This document shows, piece by piece, positions 14,032 through 19,275 of a stretch of DNA of 19,275 bases (position 1 is the first letter of the stretch; each line of letters begins with the position of its first letter). The position numbers and the translations under genes are program-made. Source of the stretch: Bin87 sp034421995 (lineage in GTDB: Bacteria > Chloroflexota > Dehalococcoidia > Lucifugimonadales > UBA3495); contig DAOUJY010000162.1 of the NCBI GenBank assembly GCA_034421995.1, forward strand, positions 1-19,275, in the 5' to 3' direction. The notes under the pieces were generated by a model that was not told where the DNA came from, searched no databases, and saw nothing but the letters and a program-made list of their open reading frames with translations.

Positions 14032-15438
14032 ATGACATTCAAGAATTGCACCAAGTGCGGCGAAAACAAACCTGCGGACAAAGACAACTTTTATTTTCGT
14101 GACGGCCGTCCGATTTCAGCCTGCAAAGAGTGTACTAGGGCTCAACAAAACAAGAAGTACGCCGCCGACTTGGAGTTCAGGGAGAGAGCCAAGTCCAGAT
14201 CAAAGACTCCCGAAGCTCGGCGAAGGATAAACCAACGCAACAAGGAACGTTACGACAACGACCCGGAGTATCGCGAACGGCTACTAGCCCGGCAGCGGAC
14301 TCCTGAAGCTCGGGGAAAGGTTAACCAGCGAAGCAAGGAACGTCGCGCTAATGATCCTGCATGGCGCGACGCGCAGAATGCCAAAAGACGGGATCATTGG
14401 GCCAATGACTCCGAATATCGTGAGAAAACGCTTTCTAACAACCGGGAACGCTATCGCAACGAGCCTGAGTACCGACAGAAGATAATCGATCACCAGCGAA
14501 AACCAGAAGTCAGACAAAGAGCCAACCAAAGGGAGAAAGAGCGTCGCGCCAACGACCATGGATGGCGCGACGCGGAGAACGCCAGGCTGCGAGCGCGTTA
14601 CCACGACGACCCAGTTCACAGGGAAACCTTGCTGAGTCGACAGCGTTCCCCCGAAGTTCGAGAAAAGACTAACCGACGCAACCGGCAGCGTCGCGCTGAC
14701 GATCCCGAATGGCGTGAAGCGCAGAACGCCAAGCAATTGGACCGCTACCACAACAACCCTGAATTTCGTGCATGGGCCGACAACTACAAGCTCGTTCGTG
14801 CGTATGGGATAACGAAAACCGAACATGAACAGATGGAACTGGAACAGGATGGACGATGCGCTATCTGTGAGCAAGCGGGAGCGTTGTACGTTGATCACGA
14901 CCATGACACAGGTCAAGTTCGGCAACTCCTGTGCCCCGGCTGCAATGCCGGACTCGGGCAGCTTGAGGAGAATGAGCAGGTTATGCTCTCGGCAGCGGAG
15001 TATCTGGATCAACCAGGTCTAGAACCCGGAGATATTCCGACATTACCGGACGACCAACTTTTCGCAAGGCTCGAGATCCCTAATTGGGAAGCCCAAAGCC
15101 GTGACAAGAAATTCCGGAGAAGAAAAAACACTAACCTGAAGCAGACTTATGACATTTCCATCGATCAATACGAATGGCTATTGGCGAAGGGAAACGGCGT
15201 CTGCTGGATTTGTCTCCGCCCAGAAGAAAGCAAAAGGAACCGAAAGCAACGTTACCCGGATGCCCTGCACGTTGACCACCATCATCGGACCGGGATGATT
15301 CGCGGCTTGCTTTGTGGCAAGTGCAATAACGGAATTGGGGCATTCGCGGACGACTCTGAACGAATAAGGTTCGCAATCGAGTACCTGGAGTTTTGGAACG
15401 AAAAAGCCCTTCCCCCACAGGGAGAGGGGTTGGGGTGA
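14032..15438 (+). CDS. Double recombination-endonuclease-VII (HNH) protein with zinc finger and Arg-rich repeats
   Basis: A 468-residue protein. Residues 6-34 form a zinc finger (Cys6, 9, 31, 34). Residues 46-252 are a highly charged region built from three 49-residue repeats (76-124, 143-191, 192-240) plus shorter units, each with PEYRE, RQRxPEVR and ERRANDPxWRDAxNA motifs. Two Endonuclease_7 domains follow: residues 254-325 with Cys276/279, VDHDHDTG and Cys301/304, and 369-455 with Cys391/394, VDHHHRTG and Cys428/431. This metal-binding HNH nuclease type is known from phage T4 gp49 and many phage and plasmid proteins. Codons are more AT-rich than in neighbouring genes, suggesting acquisition. 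ATG 14032 has GGGGGA just upstream. The last residues and stop come from a REP-like repeat. Confidence 0.85.
   Translation: MTFKNCTKCGENKPADKDNFYFRDGRPISACKECTRAQQNKKYAADLEFRERAKSRSKTPEARRRINQRNKERYDNDPEYRERLLARQRTPEARGKVNQRSKERRANDPAWRDAQNAKRRDHWANDSEYREKTLSNNRERYRNEPEYRQKIIDHQRKPEVRQRANQREKERRANDHGWRDAENARLRARYHDDPVHRETLLSRQRSPEVREKTNRRNRQRRADDPEWREAQNAKQLDRYHNNPEFRAWADNYKLVRAYGITKTEHEQMELEQDGRCAICEQAGALYVDHDHDTGQVRQLLCPGCNAGLGQLEENEQVMLSAAEYLDQPGLEPGDIPTLPDDQLFARLEIPNWEAQSRDKKFRRRKNTNLKQTYDISIDQYEWLLAKGNGVCWICLRPEESKRNRKQRYPDALHVDHHHRTGMIRGLLCGKCNNGIGAFADDSERIRFAIEYLEFWNEKALPPQGEGLG
14257..14751 (+). repeat. 147-bp in-gene repeats (49 residues) of the endonuclease linker
   Basis: Three 147-bp units at 14257-14403, 14458-14604 and 14605-14751 encode the same 49-residue pattern; the first two are separated by an 18-residue partial unit. 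The copies are diverged at DNA level but keep exact length, indicating an old duplication under constraint. Confidence 0.8.
15405..15438 (+). repeat. REP-like repeat supplying the 3' end of the endonuclease gene
   Basis: Sequence around CCCTTCCCCCACAGGGAGAG then GGGTTGGGGTGA matches a common bacterial intergenic repeat of the CCCTCTCCC/GGGAGAGGG type. It is read in frame as LPPQGEGLG and gives the TGA stop. The left arm differs from the ideal palindrome. Confidence 0.6.
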
Positions 15439-15473
15439 GCGCCGTTCCCGTCCTTACCGGCTCGCCACTGGAT

Positions 15474-16028
15474 TCACGCGGATTGCGTCTCGCCTGCCTG
15501 TTTCGCCTTCCGCTCGGCTTCTTTCTCTGAGGGACGCCAGGGTTTTGCCGCTGGTTCCACATCCACCGGTTCCAACCGATAGACCTTGCCGTACTGTGCG
15601 GCGGTTTCCAGATCGCCCCGTTTCAGGGCCTGGTAAGCGGCTTGGGAACGCTCCGAGTCGGGAAGAGGGATGCCGGCGCCCCAGAGCGAACCGGGCTGGG
15701 AAAACTCAATCTGCATTTTGACCGCATAGCCGTTTTGCTCCACCCAAAGGGTGCGGGTGCGCGAATACCGGGGCGCCGGAACCGCGTTGACGTCAGGGCT
15801 GATGTCCAACGGGGTCAATCGGAATAGGTCGCCATAAGAGGCCGCGAAGTCCAGATAGCCGCGAGCGATGGCGCTTCGAATATCCTCAATCCGGTCCAGG
15901 TCAAAAACGGGAACCAGAATGCCTTGCGGATGGTCAGGGTCGGTAAGCACTTGTTCCATACGCACCGCATAGCCCCGGTGGTAAATCATACGGCTGATGA
16001 TTTCTTTCTCGTGCTCGTGAATTTTCAT
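15474..16028 (-). CDS. Hypothetical protein with internal duplication, partner of DUF4258 gene
   Basis: A 184-residue soluble protein made of two copies of one unit: residues 13-76 and 93-157. Both contain GYAV(R/K)M about seven residues in, a Pro-containing central strand region, and the closing pattern A-(I/L)-x-RG-x-L-(D/E)-x-AA-x-YG-x-x-(F/Y)-RL-x-P-x-D. A Lys/Glu/Ala-rich tail (165-184) follows. I do not recognise a named family. ATG 16028 overlaps the stop of the DUF4258 gene as ATGA, so translation is coupled. This arrangement, a small toxin-fold gene followed by an overlapping second gene, recalls toxin-antitoxin pairs, but nothing in the sequence proves this. Confidence 0.75.
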   Translation of the reverse strand: MKIHEHEKEIISRMIYHRGYAVRMEQVLTDPDHPQGILVPVFDLDRIEDIRSAIARGYLDFAASYGDLFRLTPLDISPDVNAVPAPRYSRTRTLWVEQNGYAVKMQIEFSQPGSLWGAGIPLPDSERSQAAYQALKRGDLETAAQYGKVYRLEPVDVEPAAKPWRPSEKEAERKAKQAGETQSA

Positions 16029-16363
16029 CTCTGCCGCCTTGTTACAAAGTCCGCTTCCCACCGGGCATCCGTGTCCGGGCGGTAGGTAGTTACGACCCAC
16101 GCCATGTCTGTATCCGCAGATTTAATGCCCCACACTACGTGCAATGGCCGGTTGGCTGCGTCATACTGCAATAGCAACGTTGCCGGGCCAATATCGTCGT
16201 TATCGTTTGCTGGATATTCCTCCACCAAGATAGCATCAGCAATACCGTATGCCAAATCCGCCTGGGATATGCCACGTAACGACATCCGCGCCGCGCCGTG
16301 GTCGCTAGGGCGAAAGCGCCCGGCGGCGACCAATGCTTGTATCTGTTCCAGCATAGTAGGCAT
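16025..16363 (-). CDS. DUF4258 family protein
   Basis: A 112-residue protein matching DUF4258 (PF14076) along its length: LVAAGRFRPSDHGAARMSLRGIS, then VEEYPAND, PLHVVWGI and VVTTYRPD, followed by RW and an Arg-rich end. His22, Arg30 and His75 sit at the family's conserved positions. In other genomes DUF4258 genes are often followed by YgiT-type zinc-finger antitoxin genes, in a MqsRA-like layout, which suggests an RNase-toxin-like fold; that is established context only in a general sense. Here the following gene is not a YgiT protein. The start is uncertain between ATG 16363 and ATG 16354. It begins 26 bp after the cyclase gene on the same strand. Confidence 0.82.
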   Translation of the reverse strand: MPTMLEQIQALVAAGRFRPSDHGAARMSLRGISQADLAYGIADAILVEEYPANDNDDIGPATLLLQYDAANRPLHVVWGIKSADTDMAWVVTTYRPDTDARWEADFVTRRQR

Positions 16364-16389
16364 TGTGGTCGCCGCCGGTATAACGTGGA

Positions 16390-17316
16390 TTACAGTATCG
16401 CCACCGGGTTCACCGGCGAGCCGGTGCCGCCCACCACGCGCAGGGGGTTGATGGTCAGCATGAACTCCCACCGCCCTTCTTCGGCGCAGGCTTCGGCCAG
16501 GGGCTGGAGCAGGGCGTTGTCCAGCAGGCCGATGCCGTAGGCGAAGATGCTGCCGTGGACCGACCAGGGCAGGTCGTAGCCGTTGGGGGTGTGGTCCATC
16601 ATGTCCCACACCAGCACACAGCAGTCGCTCTGGCGGATGAACTTGAGGCAGGAGGCGTGCAGGCCGGGACGCTGGGTCGCGTCGCTGCCCCAGATGGCGT
16701 TGCCGTCGGCGTTCCACTTCTCGCGGCCGCCGTACACCACCAGGGCGTCGCCCGGCTCCATCTGCACGCCCTGGGCGTCGCAGATGTCCTGCAACTCCCA
16801 GCCGTGGATGGGGGTTTCCTGGGTCACGTAGTCCGTGCCGCGATGTCTCGGCACGTCCAGCAGGACGCCCCGGGTGATGATGCCCTCTTTCCAGTGTTCC
16901 ACGGAGCCGTACTTGGCGCCGTCGAACTGGATCATCTCGTTGGGGTCCTTGCCGTTCCACATCCCGTTGTGGTCCCAGACGTGGCAGAGGGCGTCCAGGT
17001 GGGTGGTGGCGGTGCCGTGATAGGAGATGCCGTAGTAGTCGGTGGACATACCGCCGCCCGGCTCGCGGGGTCCTTTCCGCATATAGTGGATGGCCGGTGT
17101 GGGGTTGTTGGGCGCCGGCGTGACGGGAAACTCCCGGCTCAGCGACACGGCGCGGCCGGTCTTAATTAGGCCGGCCGCGCGCAGACGCTTGGCGTCGTCA
17201 ACCAGGTTGACCGCGCCCTTCTGGTCGTCGGGACCCCAGCGGCCCCAGTTGACGTCGTCCTTCAGGTAGCCGAGGACTTCCTCTTTGCTGGGCACTTGTC
17301 GGTTGGTGGTGGTCAT
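16390..17316 (-). CDS. Cyclase family protein (kynurenine formamidase-like metal hydrolase)
   Basis: A 308-residue enzyme of the Cyclase/KynB family (PF04199). The metal-binding motif is HGTATTHLDALCH at residues 100-112, giving His100, His106, Asp108 and His112, and later GDALVVYGGREKW and the PGLHASC segment fit the active-site His/Glu region. Known members hydrolyse N-formylkynurenine or cyclic amides and lactones; the N-terminal extension with WGRWGPDDQKGAVNL is typical of a longer subgroup whose substrates are largely unknown. ATG 17316 has GGAGGG seven bases upstream; ATG 17322 is too close to it. The frame stays open to 17784, but that part has no family match. The DUF4258 pair follows on the same strand. 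Confidence 0.9.
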   Translation of the reverse strand: MTTTNRQVPSKEEVLGYLKDDVNWGRWGPDDQKGAVNLVDDAKRLRAAGLIKTGRAVSLSREFPVTPAPNNPTPAIHYMRKGPREPGGGMSTDYYGISYHGTATTHLDALCHVWDHNGMWNGKDPNEMIQFDGAKYGSVEHWKEGIITRGVLLDVPRHRGTDYVTQETPIHGWELQDICDAQGVQMEPGDALVVYGGREKWNADGNAIWGSDATQRPGLHASCLKFIRQSDCCVLVWDMMDHTPNGYDLPWSVHGSIFAYGIGLLDNALLQPLAEACAEEGRWEFMLTINPLRVVGGTGSPVNPVAIL

Positions 17317-17474
17317 GGTCATTCCCTCCGTAACGGCGCCTATTGAGACGCGCCGGTTGCGCTGGCGGCAAGGTTGCCACCATAGGGCGGGAATGGCAAG
17401 GGGAGGGGGCAGGTGGGCTATGGTTCTGGTGGCGTTTTCTCCTTTGCTTGGGTGTGGTTGATGATTTTGGCGTG

Positions 17475-17712
17475 AAAGGCAGGATTTCACTTCGTTGTCA
17501 GCACACGGCCGGTTGGGTACGCAACATTTGACCCCTATCTTTTTCGCGTACTCAGTGCGCCAAAGGCGCACCTGCGCGCGGGCTCGGGCAATCCCGGTGG
17601 TCCAGCGGTCAATCCTGGTGAGGTGGTCTGGTCTAACAGAGCCTTGCCGACTGCGACCGGTTGCGGTTTTGGATACTGACGGGGTTGGCCGTCGGAGTGA
17701 AATCCTGCCTTT
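17475..17712. repeat. 238-bp segment bounded by 20-bp inverted repeats
   Basis: The left end (17475-17494) contains AGGCAGGATTTCAC and the right end (17693-17712) contains its exact complement GTGAAATCCTGCCT; over 20 bases there is one mismatch. The inside has no coding potential. The layout is that of a small non-autonomous element, though no target-site duplication is obvious. Confidence 0.6.
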
Positions 17713-17804
17713 GGGGAGATTGGAAAGAAACAGCTGTTTTGCCTTGGCAGGAATAGGATATATGTTCTGCGTCGATGGGGTCAATGGGGGATTGTCAGTC
17801 AGAA

Positions 17805-17855
17805 GCAGGATTTCCCGGATTTGGAGGGATTACAGGATTGGAGATTTCAATCCTG
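17805..17855. repeat. Degenerate GGATT-rich repeats ending in an 8-bp hairpin
   Basis: GCAGGATTTC recurs here from the inverted repeats at 17479 and 17701, followed by several GGATT units. The end forms CAGGATTG-GAGATTT-CAATCCTG (17833-17855), a perfect 8-bp stem downstream of the DUF1330 gene. No T-run follows on either strand. Confidence 0.5.
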
Positions 17856-17915
17856 GGTATCTGCCAATGCTGCCCATCCAAGCGCCCCGGTCAGGTGACG
17901 GTCAGCCGGCGGCGA

Positions 17916-18203
17916 TTAAACGCCTTCCACAATCATCACGTTGGAAATGGTGGACGCGATGCGCAGTTCCTTGGGGCCGGCGTAGTCGTCGGAGTAGTAC
18001 CAGCCGTTGGCCTTTTCCAGGCTGTCGAACTCCAGGACCACGGTGCGGCGGGCCGGCTGGTCGCCCTCCACCACGGTCACGTCGCCGCCGCGCACCAGGT
18101 AGCGGCCGCCGTGCTTCTCGATGGTGGCGGGAACCTGTCCGCGATAGACTTCAAATTTCTCCGGGTCGGTAACTTCGAGCGTTGCTATGACGTAAGCAGC
18201 CAT
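17916..18203 (-). CDS. DUF1330 domain protein
   Basis: A 95-residue protein with the DUF1330 (PF07045) pattern: AAYVIATLEVTDPEKFEVYR, GGRYLVRGGD, VVLEFDSLEKANGWYYSDDY and a closing ASTISNVMIVEGV. The family has a dimeric ferredoxin-like alpha/beta barrel fold, related to small monooxygenase-like proteins, and no proven activity. ATG 18203 has GGAGGAG seven bases upstream and matches the family start; the in-frame ATG at 18221 has none. The upstream neighbour on the same strand ends 85 bp away. Confidence 0.88.
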   Translation of the reverse strand: MAAYVIATLEVTDPEKFEVYRGQVPATIEKHGGRYLVRGGDVTVVEGDQPARRTVVLEFDSLEKANGWYYSDDYAGPKELRIASTISNVMIVEGV

Positions 18204-18288
18204 TCGTATTCTCCTCCCCAACCGGGGTTTCCCGCCCGCTTTCTAGGGCGAGCTTTAGACGTTCCGAGTTCTTCAACGCCCACCTCTA

Positions 18289-18996
18289 CTAACTAGAGGT
18301 AGGCATTGAGTGTGCTTCAGCCCATTCACAGGCCAGTTCGATGGCCTTGTTGAAAAATGATTGCTTTGCCATCCCTACGCTCAACCGAGCCTTATGAGAC
18401 CGATCAATCAGTCGCTTCTGCTTGAGTTCAAAGACAACGGAGGGACGCTTGGCGTCAGGCGAGGTGGAATTGTCATCTCCGGCCGGTTCTTCGTGCAAGA
18501 CCCTGCGTATTATCGGGGAGGCCTTTTGCTTCCCTACGGCGACATCATGGACCGAACTGGGGTCCACGCCGTTGACTGCCCGGAGTTGAGCCGCAAGTCG
18601 CCCACTGCCGGACAAGCCTGCGCGAACTGCGATCTCGGCATCGCTCATTTGCTCGTCAGGCCCACGCCAAGCGTTCACCAAGACAAGTGCTGCCATCTTC
18701 TGCCGCTTGTCCATTTGACGACGAGCCATGTTTTCGGCCCACACGAAAGCTTGCGCATCTTCCCGTGTTCCCATGAAATCTTTGCAAAGCGCCGATACGT
18801 TTGCCTTCTTGGCGGCCAAGTACCTGTGCCAGCCGTCAAGAATGGCTCCCTCGTAAATGACGATGGGGTGTTCGGGGTCATACCCTCGGGTCAGCATCGA
18901 CTGAACCAACTCGTCGAAATCCTTTGCGTCGGCCTCGCCGAACGGGTTACTCAAATCGTGGCGGCGGAGTTCGCCCGCGGAATCAATCTGGTACAT
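18289..18996 (-). CDS. Orphan ParB/Srx-fold N-terminal domain protein
   Basis: A 235-residue protein with a ParB-like N-terminal domain at about residues 12-75: DLSNPFGE, FDELVQSMLTRGYD, PIVIYEGAILDGWHRYLAAKKA (with the box II DGWHR). The segment ENMARRQMDKRQKMAALV (88-105) and the helix-turn-helix region SDAEIAVRAGLSGSGRLAAQ (118-137) follow the order of ParB proteins. The C-terminal 80 residues are basic and not the usual ParB dimer domain. No parA is adjacent. It may be a phage- or plasmid-type regulator; some members of this fold are nucleases or CTPases. ATG 18996 has AAGGAG about ten bases upstream; an ATG at 19053 is possible but weaker. Confidence 0.8.
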   Translation of the reverse strand: MYQIDSAGELRRHDLSNPFGEADAKDFDELVQSMLTRGYDPEHPIVIYEGAILDGWHRYLAAKKANVSALCKDFMGTREDAQAFVWAENMARRQMDKRQKMAALVLVNAWRGPDEQMSDAEIAVRAGLSGSGRLAAQLRAVNGVDPSSVHDVAVGKQKASPIIRRVLHEEPAGDDNSTSPDAKRPSVVFELKQKRLIDRSHKARLSVGMAKQSFFNKAIELACEWAEAHSMPTSS

Positions 18997-19099
18997 CGTA
19001 GCCTGTCTCCTTGTCCAGTTTGCGTTGGTTGCTCCTGGCTCGCCTTTGTCCATTTGCCAGGATCTCGGTGGCGGCATCGTCAAGGACTTTGCGCAACAA
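18983..19099 (-). CDS. Possible small ORF overlapping the ParB-like start
   Basis: In the frame next to the ParB-like gene, 38 codons from TTG 19099 read as a charged, helix-like peptide (LLRKVLDDAATEILANG onward, then RKLDKETGYDVPD) and stop 14 bases inside the ParB-like gene. The frame is open to 19183 but offers no ATG or GTG. The composition looks protein-like, and the overlap would suit coupling, but it could be a remnant or chance. Confidence 0.25.
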   Translation of the reverse strand: MLRKVLDDAATEILANGQRRARSNQRKLDKETGYDVPD

Positions 19100-19275
19100 C
19101 CATGTAGGCGCCGATAAATTTCGTTGTCGGGCAAGCCACGACTGAACGTCATGGACCGTGGCCCCTAGTATTACAACGACAGTTCAAGGCGGGACAGTCC
19201 GAGATGCGCGCAAAGCGGACCGGCGCTTGGCGTGGGAGCGACTGGCTCGCTCGTTGCTACACTGCGTCTGCTTCA

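Larger units (their letters stand above)
17317..17915. other. Gene-free region of about 600 bp
   Basis: No frame here has both a ribosome site and protein-like composition. It holds a 20-bp inverted repeat pair (17475-17712), a small GTGCGCC/GGCGCAC hairpin (17555-17571) and a GGATT-rich stretch (17805-17855). The upstream promoter of the cyclase gene should lie in its left part, but no clear hexamers are seen. Confidence 0.6.

Noticed and set aside
17555..17571. GTGCGCC-AAA-GGCGCAC hairpin as terminator
   Set aside because: It is perfect but short, with no T-run on the correct side of either strand and no gene end near it.
17317..17784. N-terminal extension of the cyclase gene
   Set aside because: It would add 156 residues without family match and run through the inverted-repeat region; ATG 17316 has a strong ribosome site.
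18282..18300. ACCTCTA-CTAAC-TAGAGGT hairpin at the ParB-like stop codon
   Set aside because: The stem is only seven pairs and lacks a T-run on the minus strand, so I did not call it a terminator.
18361..19107. 248-residue open frame on the plus strand
   Set aside because: It is antisense to the ParB-like gene, with no ribosome site and no family pattern.
1..19275. CRISPR arrays, complete insertion sequences, prophage genes or rRNA
   Set aside because: No regularly spaced direct repeats with unique spacers, no transposase or integrase frame, no phage structural genes and no rRNA signature sequences were seen.

Overview
This is a GC-rich, gene-dense bacterial chromosomal window. I would place it in an uncultured member of the Chloroflexota (Dehalococcoidia / SAR202-like). 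That rests on family mix (Uma2/DUF820, a Pro/Thr-rich lipoprotein with a PQQ-type propeller, PAC2, cyclase family, DUF4258, DUF5678-like, small zinc ribbon), on short palindromic repeats with GTAGGGGCG arms, and on GC-rich third codon positions. It is inference from gene content, not a phylogenetic result.

Layout. 1-875 is the 3' part of a 3-hydroxyisobutyrate dehydrogenase-like gene, followed by a PAC2 gene (935-1825) and a Uma2 endonuclease gene (1979-2707) preceded by three perfect 15-bp tandem repeats. 2741-4609 (-) encodes a large lipoprotein with an eight-bladed propeller. A promoter at 4820-4848 drives a protoglobin gene tightly linked to a type II dehydroquinase-like gene (4889-5976), closed by a perfect palindrome. 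Small genes follow: a 63-aa possible ribbon-helix-helix protein (-), a DUF5678-like protein coupled to a retropepsin-like protease (+), and a zinc ribbon (+).

7412-9497 on the minus strand reads endonuclease III, argC (GTGA overlap) and tRNA-Glu(TTC) with encoded CCA, ending at a bidirectional terminator. 9675-10737 holds a two-gene, ATGA-coupled unit of unknown function. 10747-12048 (-) is an MFS exporter, divergent from an amidohydrolase (12252-13454, +) with a TATAAT promoter. Next come a small membrane protein and a 468-aa recombination endonuclease VII-type protein with two HNH domains and an Arg-rich repeat linker, ending in a REP-like element.

15474-17316 (-) is a cyclase-family hydrolase followed by a DUF4258 gene that overlaps (ATGA) a gene for a protein built from two copies of one roughly 64-residue unit. 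17317-17915 has no supportable gene but carries long inverted repeats. DUF1330 and orphan ParB-like genes (both -) end the window.

The most interesting candidates are the DUF4258/duplicated-domain pair (toxin-antitoxin-like layout), the double-headed endonuclease VII protein, the protoglobin plus catalytically altered dehydroquinase-like pair, and the palindromic repeats that supply stop codons to host genes. No CRISPR array, complete insertion sequence, rRNA or prophage module is visible.
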